Part shown: positions 1-7,799 of the stretch, one piece after another | How positions within the stretch are numbered: position 1 is the first letter of the stretch | How the letters are laid out: the number at the start of each line of letters is the position of its first letter | Origin: Longimicrobium sp. | GTDB taxonomy: Bacteria; Gemmatimonadota; Gemmatimonadetes; Longimicrobiales; Longimicrobiaceae | Length of the DNA stretch: 64,000 bases | Assembly (NCBI GenBank): GCA_036389795.1 | Contig: DASVWD010000141.1 | Location: forward strand, 62,001-126,000 | Reading direction: 5' to 3' | The notes under the pieces: model-generated | What the model was told of the DNA's origin: nothing | Databases searched by the model: none | What the model saw: only the letters and a program-made list of their open reading frames with translations | Program-made: the position numbers and the translations under genes

Positions 1-123
1 CGCGAAGTTTGTCTCGCCCGCCACCTCTTTGTCCCGCGACAGGAACCGGGCGGCCGGCGGCCGCGTCGAACGGGGAGCGCGCACTACGACGGTGCGCCGC
101 CCACCCCGGCCGGAGACGACCCC

Positions 124-435
124 ATGAGACGCATCGCCATCGTCATCGCCCTGTTCGCCACCGCCGCGTGCGGCGCCGCGCCCACCGCCCCGGACCCGTC
201 CGCCCGCTTCGACGGCATAGGCTCTCTGGGCGGCGGCGGCCGCACGGAGGACAGCGGCGGCGGCGCGCTGGGGAGCGGCACGGAGTCGGACGACGACGGA
301 GGAGTTATCGGCAGCGGGACGGCTGCGGACGACGGCGGCGGCACGATCGGCAGCGGTACGGAGTCGGACGGCGGCGGGACGATCGGCAGCGGCACCACCG
401 AGGACGGCAGGGGAGTGATCGGCAGCGGGACCTGA
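124..435 (+). CDS. small repetitive lipoprotein (IGSGT repeats)
   Basis: 103-residue protein of unknown function. It begins with a short basic and hydrophobic signal peptide ending in a lipobox-like TAAC (Cys about residue 16), so it is probably lipid-anchored in the envelope. After residue 40 the chain is made of repeats of about 12 residues carrying the pentapeptide IGSGT (once LGSGT) between Asp/Gly runs; five copies are visible, and the protein ends on one. The start is an ATG preceded by a GGAGACGA stretch. The composition suggests an extended, acidic, disordered tail. Signal peptide and repeats are read directly; the anchoring is inferred. No catalytic motif is present. Confidence 0.6.
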   Translation: MRRIAIVIALFATAACGAAPTAPDPSARFDGIGSLGGGGRTEDSGGGALGSGTESDDDGGVIGSGTAADDGGGTIGSGTESDGGGTIGSGTTEDGRGVIGSGT

Positions 436-977
436 CGGCGATCGATCCAACCCCGGAGCCCCGTCCGCACCGCGCGGGCGGGGCTCCGCGCGTCTGGAGA
501 GCAATGCCAGATCCGATAAACAACGGGTGGATGGAGCGAGCGGGCATCCGTGTCGCTACCGCGCCCAACCCACCTGCCAGGGTGAGAAGATTCTTCGGCC
601 CTGCGGTCATTCGTGCGGATGCCAGTGCCGGGTGACCGGGCCTCGGAATGACAGCGCGTATCGATGATCGTCCAGATCTGGTTCGAGGTGTTCGTAGTTG
701 AAGCCTCGCGGGGGTTGGCGAGGCTTTCCGTCGTTCCAGCCGCGGGTTCACCCGCATTGGCTCACCCACACCTGCACACCCGACATCGCCGTCCCACGAA
801 TCGCGAAGCCGCCTCCGCGCGCAGCGCACCCCCGGTCCGGCGCACCCCGTATGTCGTACTCCGTACTTTCGTACTCACGCACTTCCGCACTCACGCACCC
901 GCGCACTTCGTCTGGCGTCCCACTCCGCCGGTCCTGATATTGCGGCTGGCCCCGGCCGACACCCGAACCGAACGCCC
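436..977. repeat. gene-free stretch with repeat copies
   Basis: 542 bases without a convincing gene. Positions 555-656 match 43283-43384 closely (shared core GAAGATTCTTCGGCCCTG and the end GGAATGACAGCG). Positions 700-758 hold a reverse copy of the two-hairpin repeat seen at 24141 and 63228. Positions 847-910 hold short CGTACTTTCGTACT/GCACT arrays. Open frames across this stretch are repeat-derived and have no SD-preceded start. A promoter for the downstream FHA gene must lie here, but none is clear. Confidence 0.65.
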
Positions 978-1730
978 ATGCTGAACGCTTTCCGGAAGTT
1001 CCTGCGCCCGACGCTCCGGCAGCAGCTCGAGGACGGGGTGCGCGAGGCGCTCCGCCGCTACGCCGACCGGCGCACGGCGCCCGACCTCAGGGTCTACGTC
1101 TCCACCGACCTGGTGCCCCCCGGGATGAGCCAGGCCATGTTCGCCCGCGACGAGGCCGACCACCTGCGGCGCTTCACCGCGCAGTGGGCGCAGGACAACG
1201 GCATCGCCCGCGCGGGGCTGCGCGTGGAGGTGGTCCTGCTGGACACCAAGCGCGAGTTCGCCTTCGTGAAGCCGCTGGGGCTGGACGAGCCGCCGCCCCC
1301 CGCGCCCGCGGTGGGGCCCGTCCCCGGCGGCGAGCGCGCCCTGGTCCCCGAGCCGCAGCGCGCCGCCTTCGCCCAGCCGCAGCCCGGGTACGCACAGCCC
1401 GGGTACGGGCCCGGCGCCGCGCCCGGGCGCGGGGCGCTCCTGGAGGTGGTCTCCAGCGAGGTGTGGCGCGACCCCGTGCGCGTGGACGGCGAGGTCGTGG
1501 TCGGCCGCAAGCCCGAGCCGGGGGTGCTGGCGCTCGGCGACCGCTACATGTCGGGGCGGCACGCGCGCTTCCGCGCGGCCGGCGGGCGGCTCTACGTGAC
1601 CGACCTGGACTCGAAGAACCGCACCTTCCTCAACGAGCAGCCGATCCCTCCCCACCAGGAGGTGGCGGTGAGCCCCGGCGACACCGTGCGCATGGGGAAC
1701 ACCGTGCTGCGCTTCGCCCGCTTCGACTAG
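978..1730 (+). CDS. FHA domain protein, first of the cell-wall/phosphorylation block
   Basis: 250 residues. The N-terminal about 100 residues form a charged alpha/beta region (starting MLNAFRKFL) that occupies the place of the FhaA N-terminal domain in actinobacteria, although I cannot claim homology. A Pro/Ala/Gly-rich linker (about 105-150) follows. The C-terminal about 95 residues are a forkhead-associated fold, with the motifs VVGRKPE, SGRHARF and LDSKNRTFLN corresponding to the GR, SxxH and N-x-T phosphothreonine-binding loops. FHA domains bind phosphothreonine on proteins. The gene is four bases upstream of a transpeptidase gene, so they are almost certainly co-transcribed. The likely role is to recruit Thr-phosphorylated partners, made by the kinase at 7800, to the wall-synthesis machinery. 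The FHA assignment is firm; the partners are inferred. Confidence 0.9.
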   Translation: MLNAFRKFLRPTLRQQLEDGVREALRRYADRRTAPDLRVYVSTDLVPPGMSQAMFARDEADHLRRFTAQWAQDNGIARAGLRVEVVLLDTKREFAFVKPLGLDEPPPPAPAVGPVPGGERALVPEPQRAAFAQPQPGYAQPGYGPGAAPGRGALLEVVSSEVWRDPVRVDGEVVVGRKPEPGVLALGDRYMSGRHARFRAAGGRLYVTDLDSKNRTFLNEQPIPPHQEVAVSPGDTVRMGNTVLRFARFD

Positions 1731-1734
1731 CGCC

Positions 1735-3309
1735 GTGGCCGACACGCTGCTGAACTGGGTCCTGCGCGGGCTCTTCCTCCTCTTCGGGGTGGGAGCCGTG
1801 CTCGCGCTCTTCCGCTGGATGGCCGTGGCCGTCCGCGAGCGCCGCGAGAAGTGGGCGAAGCGCATCGCCGCGATCATGATCATGCTGGGGGTGGTCTACG
1901 CCCTGGGCCACGCGCGGCTGCTGCTGAACCGCGAGCAGATCGAGGCCGGGCGGATGCGCTACGCGAAGTACGGCGACCCGCGCCTGGCCGAGCTCAACCG
2001 CGCCGAGCTGCGCGGATGGATGCTGGACTGCACCGGCGAGGACGCCAACGCGCTGGCCCGCTACGGCGTGCGCGACGGCGAGGTCTCGCGCGTGTACCCG
2101 CTGGGCGAGGGGGGCGCCAACTTCATCGGCGGGGGGACGGGGGCCGAGAACCGCGACTACACCATCGAGCGCCTCTTCACGAAGCATCTCCGCCGGCCGA
2201 ACAACCTGGCCGAGCAGGGCGAGCTGCACCCCGAGGGGACCGACCTCGGGCTCACCCTCTGCATCGGCCCCACCCGCGCGGCGTGGGAGCTCCTGCAGGC
2301 CACGGGGCGGCCCGGCGTGGTCATCGTGCAGGACGTGCGCAACGGGGCGCTCGTCGCCTACGCGGCCACGGGGCGGGCCGAGGACGCGCCGTACGGGATC
2401 AAGCGTTACGCGCTGCCGGGCTCGGTCTTCAAGCTGGCGCTCTCGGCGCTCTGGTGGGACAGCGGGCAGCCCGACGAGCGCTGGGCCTGCCCGCCCTTCA
2501 TCCAGGTGGGGAGCCGGCCGATCCGCAACTTCGAGAGCCACGAGTACGCCTCGCTCTCCGTGCCGCACGGGATGCTGGTGGTCAGCTGCAACACGCAGTC
2601 GATCATGATGGCGTTCGAGCTGCGCCGCCGGCTGGGGATGGACGCCGTGCGCGACGGCTTCCGCCGCTTCGGCTTCGAGCCGTACTCGGGCGAGAACCCC
2701 GAGGCGCGCGAAGACTTCTGGAACACGGCCAACCAGCGCTGGACGCAGCGCATGACGCCGCCGCCCGCGCGGGTGCGGCTGCGCGAGCGCTACAACGCCT
2801 TCGAGTACGCGCAGACGGCGATCGGCCAGGGGCCGGTGGACGTCACCCCCATCGCCGTCTCCCGCTTCCTGCAGGCGATCGGCAACGGCGGGGTGATGCT
2901 CCCGGTGACCTTCGAGCAGGACCGCCTGGACGACCTCCCCGAGGGGCAGCGGATCATGCAGGCCGAGACCACGGTGAAGCTGCAGCGGGCGATGCTGGCG
3001 GTGGTCGACAGCGGCACCGCCATCCGCGCCGTCCCGATCCTGCAGGGGAGCGGGTGGGACATGGGGGGGAAGACGGGCACCGCCGACGTGGTGCGCGGGC
3101 ACGTCCCCGACGGCTGGTTCGCGGGGCTCATGTACGGGCCCGACGGGCGGGCGCGCTACACGGTGGTGGTCTACGTGGAGAACGGCGGGCAGGGCGGCCG
3201 CGTGGCCGCGCCGATCGCGGGGGAGATGACGCGCTACATGGCCCGGTACACCGCCCCGCGCGCCGAGGAGCGGCAGCGCGTGGCGGCCCGGGCAGAGGGG
3301 AGGCGCTGA
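1735..3309 (+). CDS. penicillin-binding protein transpeptidase (PbpA/FtsI type)
   Basis: 524 residues, GTG start four bases after the FHA stop. Two N-terminal membrane segments (about 10-30 and 43-60) anchor a periplasmic transpeptidase domain. The three class-B PBP motifs are complete: SVFK at 230-233 with the acylated Ser230, SCN at 284-286, and KTG at 446-448. The enzyme cross-links peptidoglycan stem peptides (D,D-transpeptidation) and is the expected partner of the SEDS polymerase encoded next, whose start overlaps this stop by one base. The region between the membrane anchor and the catalytic domain is shorter than in classical FtsI, and no PASTA domain is present. It resembles the elongation-type PbpA of actinobacterial clusters by context; whether it serves division or elongation cannot be decided. 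Confidence 0.93.
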   Translation: MADTLLNWVLRGLFLLFGVGAVLALFRWMAVAVRERREKWAKRIAAIMIMLGVVYALGHARLLLNREQIEAGRMRYAKYGDPRLAELNRAELRGWMLDCTGEDANALARYGVRDGEVSRVYPLGEGGANFIGGGTGAENRDYTIERLFTKHLRRPNNLAEQGELHPEGTDLGLTLCIGPTRAAWELLQATGRPGVVIVQDVRNGALVAYAATGRAEDAPYGIKRYALPGSVFKLALSALWWDSGQPDERWACPPFIQVGSRPIRNFESHEYASLSVPHGMLVVSCNTQSIMMAFELRRRLGMDAVRDGFRRFGFEPYSGENPEAREDFWNTANQRWTQRMTPPPARVRLRERYNAFEYAQTAIGQGPVDVTPIAVSRFLQAIGNGGVMLPVTFEQDRLDDLPEGQRIMQAETTVKLQRAMLAVVDSGTAIRAVPILQGSGWDMGGKTGTADVVRGHVPDGWFAGLMYGPDGRARYTVVVYVENGGQGGRVAAPIAGEMTRYMARYTAPRAEERQRVAARAEGRR

Positions 3310-4952
3310 TGGCGCTGCGCGACCGGCTGCGCTTCGGGCGCAGGAGCCGCCCCGCGGGCCCCATGGGCGTGGCGATCCGGGTGAAGCCGTACAACGTCCC
3401 CGAGGCGGAGAAGACGGGGCGGGCGCTGCCGGGCTTCATCTGGTGGGGGCTGCTGCTGGCGGCGGTGTTCTACGCGCTGGCGCACTTCTCCATCATCGTG
3501 GGCGTCTGGCCGGTGCACGGCACCTCGCCCGGCGCGGGGGGCACGCTCTTCCGCGACGCCCTGGCGCTGCTGGCCTGGCTGGTCGTCCTCTTCTCGCTCA
3601 AGCGGCTGGGCTACCGGGGGGCGTGGGGGATCGTGGTCCTCCCGGTGCTCATCTTCTGCCTGTCGCGGCCGGCGCAGTTCCAGGCGTTCACCGACCCGTC
3701 GTACCAGGCGCGGGGGAAGGCGCGCTCGGAGGCCAACGACCTCAAGGCCACCCGCTCGCGCCTGTCCACCATCGACCGCGCGTACGACCGGGAGCGGCAG
3801 CAGACCGTCTATCAGGGCCCGCCGCCGCCGCTCCCCGACCCGTTCGAGCAGGCGGTGAAGCGCGAGACGCGCGGCTTCGTCGCCAAGAGCACGACGTACC
3901 TCCCCGTGTTCATCGCGCCGCTCCTGGTGCTGGCCGGGTTCCTGGTGACCCGCAACCGCTGGGTGCTGCGCTGGCTGCGCGACCGGCGGATCTGGATCTT
4001 CGCCCCCGCGCTGGTCGTCTTCTTCGCCCTGGCCATGCTCCCCCAGGCGCGCGCCACGGGGAAGGTGGGCGGGACCACGCCGTGGGAGCTGCTGCTCCCC
4101 ATCTTCGTGGGCGTGTGGGCCGCGTTCCTGGCCGACGACGCGTACAACCTGGCGAGGCTGGGCGGGGTGCTGGACCGCCGACGGCTCCTCCTGCTCTTCC
4201 TGTACGGGGCGCTCCCGATCGTCCCCTTCCTGATCATCCACGAGCTGGGGCTCACGCTGGTGCTGGCCCTCTCGCTGGCGGCGATGCTGCTGGTCGGCAC
4301 GCGGCGCGGCTGGTGGGGGGCGGCGCTGATGATCGTCTGGCTGGGGATGATCGCGGTGGTGTTCAACCTGGACGACCGCTCGAAGACGCGCGCGGGGCTC
4401 GCCTACGACCCCTACCGCGACGTCTCGCAGCTGGCGCCCGAGCAGGCGCAGCGCTGGGCCGACAAGGTGCACCAGATCAAGCTGTTCGACGCCAACGTGC
4501 TGGCGGGCGGCCTGCTGGGCGAGGGGCCCGGCCGCGGCCACGGCGAGACGGCCCCCAACGCGGCCGACGACGGCTTCTTCACCCTGATGGCGGCGCAGTG
4601 GGGGTGGGCGGGGACGGTGACGCTGGTGCTGGTCTACACCTACTTCCTGGTGGAACTGCTCAGCGCGGCGCTGCGCGAGCGGGGGGCGTTCGAGCGCACG
4701 CTGGTGACCGGGCTGGCGATGCTGATCGGGGTGCCGTTCTGGCTGGCGGCGCTGGGCGACGTGCGGGTGATCCCGCTGACGGGCGTGGCGGCGGCGTTCG
4801 CGGCGCACGGCGGGGCCAAGCTGCTGGCCTCGGCGTTCGCGGTGGGGGTGATCGCGGGGATCAGCCACCGGCGCGCGCAGGAGGAGCGCATGGAGAGCGC
4901 GCTCGCCCCGCCGCCGGAGGAGACGGGGGCGGAGGGGGTGCGGATCGTATGA
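3309..4952 (+). CDS. SEDS glycosyltransferase FtsW/RodA family
   Basis: 547 residues, start ATG overlapping the previous TGA by one base. A hydrophilic N-terminal tail of about 40 residues precedes about ten hydrophobic segments. Family landmarks are HELGLTLVLALSLAAML (the QPDLGTALV-type motif), PNAADDGFFTLMAAQWGWAG (the acidic loop holding the catalytic Asp of SEDS proteins) and GDVRVIPLTGVAAAFAAHGG (the PTTGIPLPFLSYGG-type motif near the C-terminus). It polymerises glycan strands from lipid II at the inner membrane with the adjacent PBP. A basic extracytoplasmic or cytoplasmic loop at about 115-175 is longer than usual. Its last bases overlap the PP2C start by four (ATGA), indicating translational coupling. 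FtsW versus RodA cannot be separated from sequence alone. Confidence 0.92.
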   Translation: MALRDRLRFGRRSRPAGPMGVAIRVKPYNVPEAEKTGRALPGFIWWGLLLAAVFYALAHFSIIVGVWPVHGTSPGAGGTLFRDALALLAWLVVLFSLKRLGYRGAWGIVVLPVLIFCLSRPAQFQAFTDPSYQARGKARSEANDLKATRSRLSTIDRAYDRERQQTVYQGPPPPLPDPFEQAVKRETRGFVAKSTTYLPVFIAPLLVLAGFLVTRNRWVLRWLRDRRIWIFAPALVVFFALAMLPQARATGKVGGTTPWELLLPIFVGVWAAFLADDAYNLARLGGVLDRRRLLLLFLYGALPIVPFLIIHELGLTLVLALSLAAMLLVGTRRGWWGAALMIVWLGMIAVVFNLDDRSKTRAGLAYDPYRDVSQLAPEQAQRWADKVHQIKLFDANVLAGGLLGEGPGRGHGETAPNAADDGFFTLMAAQWGWAGTVTLVLVYTYFLVELLSAALRERGAFERTLVTGLAMLIGVPFWLAALGDVRVIPLTGVAAAFAAHGGAKLLASAFAVGVIAGISHRRAQEERMESALAPPPEETGAEGVRIV

Positions 4953-6133
4953 GCACGCAGTCGCCGGGGCCGGTCCGCGCGTACGGGCTGGTGTTCGACG
5001 TGGCGGGGGCGAGCGGGCAGGGCCCGCGCCCCGAGAACCAGGACGCCTTCACCGTCGAGGCCTTCCCCGCCACGGGGATGCTGGCGGTGGCCGACGGGAT
5101 GGGCGGGCAGCGCGCCGGGCGGATGGCGGCCGACACGGCGCTCCAGGCGGTGCTGCGGGTGGGGCGCATCCAGTCGCTCGACGCGGCCCGCTACGCCGTG
5201 CGCGCGGCCGACGAGGCGGTGGCGCACGCGGCCGGCGCCGAGCCGCAGGACCGCCAGGGAATGGGGTGCGCCCTGGCGGTGATGGCGCTCTCGGCCGACC
5301 GCGGGGGCGACCTGGGGTGGATCGCGGCCAACGTGGGCGACGTGCGCATCATCTCGCGCTCGCCCGACGGGGTGGTGCGGCTGGAGACGCGCGACCACAC
5401 CCCGGCGTACGCGCGCTGGGAGGCGGGCGAGATCGCCTTCGACGAGATCCCCGACTCGCCGGGCGCCAACCGGCTGCAGCGCGCGGTGGGCCACGGCGGC
5501 GAGGCGGACACCACCTGGATCCCCGTGAAGGCCGGGTGGAGCTACGTGCTGCACTCCGACGGGGTGACCAAGGCGGTCCGCATCGACGAGATCGGCGAGT
5601 TCCTGGCGCTGGGGAGCGCGGCGGCGGCCTGCGACGCCATCGTGCGCAAGGTGGAGGAGCGCGGCCCCGACGACAACTACACGGTGGTGGCCGTGCGCGT
5701 CCTTCCCGACGACGGGACGATGACGCAGGAGTCGCCCACGCTCGCCTCGCCCGGCGCGTACGCTCCTCCGTCGACGTCGAGCGACGCGACGCTGGACCGG
5801 CCCCGCGGACCCTTCAACCCGCCCGACGACGTGATGCATCCTCGCCGCTCCCGCCTGGGGGGCCTCGCGACCGCGCTGGCCCTGCTGGCGCTCCTGCTGG
5901 CGGCCTTCGCGCTGTGGACCGCCCTGCAGGCGCGCGGCCGGGCCGCGGAAGTTGCCACGCTCAGGCAGTCGGTGGACTCGCTGCGCGCGCGGATGCCGCC
6001 CGACACCGCGGGCCGCCTGCCGGCCAGCGCCGACAGCGCGGGCGCCATCGTTCCCATGCCGCCGCCGGCGCCGGTCCCGCCCGCCGCCGTGCCGCCGCCC
6101 GCGCCGGCCGCGCCGAAGGGGCGGCAGCCGTGA
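4949..6133 (+). CDS. PP2C-family Ser/Thr protein phosphatase, membrane anchored
   Basis: 394 residues, start overlapping the SEDS gene by ATGA. The phosphatase core (about 10-245) has RPENQDAF, VADGMGG, NVGDVRI and RGPDDN, the metal-binding motifs of PPM/PP2C phosphatases such as PstP and Stp1. A linker with TMTQESPTL follows, then a membrane helix (about 307-328), a short coiled coil, and a Pro/Ala-rich C-terminal tail that would lie outside the membrane. It should reverse the modifications made by the kinase encoded 1.7 kb downstream and act on wall-synthesis proteins. Family and anchoring are read from sequence; the substrates are inferred. The stop is followed at once by a heptamer repeat array. 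Confidence 0.93.
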   Translation: MSTQSPGPVRAYGLVFDVAGASGQGPRPENQDAFTVEAFPATGMLAVADGMGGQRAGRMAADTALQAVLRVGRIQSLDAARYAVRAADEAVAHAAGAEPQDRQGMGCALAVMALSADRGGDLGWIAANVGDVRIISRSPDGVVRLETRDHTPAYARWEAGEIAFDEIPDSPGANRLQRAVGHGGEADTTWIPVKAGWSYVLHSDGVTKAVRIDEIGEFLALGSAAAACDAIVRKVEERGPDDNYTVVAVRVLPDDGTMTQESPTLASPGAYAPPSTSSDATLDRPRGPFNPPDDVMHPRRSRLGGLATALALLALLLAAFALWTALQARGRAAEVATLRQSVDSLRARMPPDTAGRLPASADSAGAIVPMPPPAPVPPAAVPPPAPAAPKGRQP

Positions 6134-6276
6134 GTAGTGCTTAGTCCTTAGTGCTTAGTGTTTTAGTCCTCAGTGCCTGGTCACCGGACGGAGATCTGCG
6201 CACCTGGCACTAAGGACTAAGGACTAAGGACTAAGGACTAAGGACCAAGGACCAAGGACCAAGGACCAAGGACTTG
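6134..6276. repeat. heptamer array (GGACTAA)n with inverted arm
   Basis: Begins directly after the phosphatase stop with TTAGTCCTTAGTGCTTAGTG and ends in a run of ACTAAGG units that drift to ACCAAGG. The two halves are inverted relative to each other, so the transcript could fold into a long hairpin. A second array of the same kind lies at 25150-25237. Confidence 0.85.
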
Positions 6277-6316
6277 GGAACCGTCAGAACTCCTGAGCAC
6301 CGACCCTGTGGATGCG

Positions 6317-7378
6317 ATGAGCGAGCTGAGCCCGAGAACCCCCGAGAGCGCCGTCGACGAGCCGCTGCTCGACACCTTCCTGCGCGAGGCGGTCCCCGAG
6401 ATCAAGCTGGCGCTGGGCGACTACATCGACCGCGACAACCTGCGCGCGATCCCCGACCGCTACGCCAAGCTGCTGCCGGAGAGCGTGCTGGTGGTGAGCC
6501 TGCGCCCCGACGTGGCCGAGGCGATCCGCCCGATCGCGGCGGAGCTGGAGGAGGAGCTGACCGACTCGGTGATGCGCCACGGGTCGCTCTACGACCGCGA
6601 GTACCGGGTGAAGCTCCGGGTGGCGAGCGCGCCGGGCGCCCCGCTCTTCCGCGTGTCGGTGCGCAAGGCCAACGAGCCCGAGCCGGAGCCCTTCCCCCCG
6701 CCGCCGCCGCCCGAGGCCGAGCGGCCGTCCACGCCGACGCCGTCTCCTGCACCGCCCGCCCGCCCGGCCGAGCCGGTGCGCGTGGAGGCGGGGAGCGCGA
6801 CGGTGATCGCCCCCCGCCCCGCCCCGGTGCGGGTGTCCGAGCCGTCGATGGACCCCGACGCGACGCGGCTGGACGGCCTGGCGCCGCCGACCCCGCGCTA
6901 CGACGGGGAGCGCTGGGCGCTGGCGGTGGAGGACGAGGAGGGGGCGGAGAAGGAGCGCTTCCCGATCCCCACCCCCATGACCACGGTGGGGCGGATGACG
7001 GAGAACCCCGCCATGCGCAGCGACGTGGCGATCACCGACGCGCCGCACGTGAGCCGGCGGCAGCTGGCGCTGGTGTGGGCGCCGCGGGGGGAGCGCCCGG
7101 GGTTCACCGTTTACAACGTGGGCCTCAACCCGCTGCACGTGGGCGACCGCGAGGTCCCCGGCGCCAACCGCGGCAAGGGCGAGCTGAAGCTGGAGGACCT
7201 GGTGCTCGACCACACCGAGTGGGTGGGCCCCGGCGTCCCCATGCGCATCGGCGAGCACGGGCCGGTATTGCGCATCGTGGACACGCGCGGGGACGGGGGC
7301 GGGGAGGAGGGGGAGGAGGGGGACGCCGGGAAGGAAGACGCGGTGGCGGTGGACCCCGACGCGACCCGGCTGGGGTAA
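6317..7378 (+). CDS. FHA domain protein, second
   Basis: 353 residues. An in-frame GTG nine bases upstream (6308) is the alternative start; ATG 6317 gives MSELSPRTPES. The N-terminal about 110 residues are helical and acidic, followed by a Pro-rich linker (about 120-170) and an FHA-like domain (about 195-330) with VGRMTENP and ITDAPHVSRRQLAL. The heptapeptide DPDATRL occurs twice, before the FHA domain and at the extreme C-terminus; its Thr is a plausible kinase target, which would allow self-binding by the FHA domain (inference). It sits between the phosphatase and kinase genes, so it probably acts in the same phospho-signalling circuit. No SD of note. Confidence 0.85.
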   Translation: MSELSPRTPESAVDEPLLDTFLREAVPEIKLALGDYIDRDNLRAIPDRYAKLLPESVLVVSLRPDVAEAIRPIAAELEEELTDSVMRHGSLYDREYRVKLRVASAPGAPLFRVSVRKANEPEPEPFPPPPPPEAERPSTPTPSPAPPARPAEPVRVEAGSATVIAPRPAPVRVSEPSMDPDATRLDGLAPPTPRYDGERWALAVEDEEGAEKERFPIPTPMTTVGRMTENPAMRSDVAITDAPHVSRRQLALVWAPRGERPGFTVYNVGLNPLHVGDREVPGANRGKGELKLEDLVLDHTEWVGPGVPMRIGEHGPVLRIVDTRGDGGGEEGEEGDAGKEDAVAVDPDATRLG

Positions 7379-7799
7379 CACACCCCTCGCGCGCGGGGAT
7401 CGGGCGCGGACAGCGGGCATCGGCGCGGCCGCGGGCGGCCCTCACCTGCCGCCTTGGAGCGGCAACCCTCTCCCCACTTCGGAGAGGGTGGACATGACGG
7501 GGATGGGCGCGGATCGGCGGGATCTTCCGTAGGGCGAGGCCTGCCTCGCCCGTGCAGTCGCATGAGGGATGCGCGCCCGGAGGGCCGGGACACGGGCGCG
7601 CCGTGGGGTTTGGCGCGACCGGGGCCCGGCGCCGTTGGGCAGCGTTGTTTGCTGCCCTACGGCGCGCGCAGCCCGGCCCCGCGCCAGCGGGGACATGCCC
7701 AAACTGCAGTGGAAGTGCGAAGCGCGAAGTGCGAAGTGCTGAGTGCGAAGTGCGAGGTAGTTCGGCGGAGTCCCGAAGACGAGAGGCGACCGGGCTGAG
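7379..7799. repeat. intergenic repeat mosaic before the kinase gene
   Basis: 421 bases without a gene. Positions 7465-7490 carry a CCCTCTCCCC/GGAGAGGG hairpin related to the ADOP-region repeat. 7527-7700 is a repeat starting GTAGGGCGAGGCCTGCCTCG, with an inverted partner at about 23358-23520 (shared segments GGCCCGGCGCCGTTGGGCA and CCCTACGGCGCGCGCAGCCC). 7717-7765 is an array of GTGCGAA units. No clear promoter was found for the kinase gene. Confidence 0.7.

Noticed and set aside
84-470. Minus-strand frame of 128 codons opposite the IGSGT lipoprotein
   Set aside because: Its PLPI repeats are just the antisense of the lipoprotein repeats; no SD or signal.
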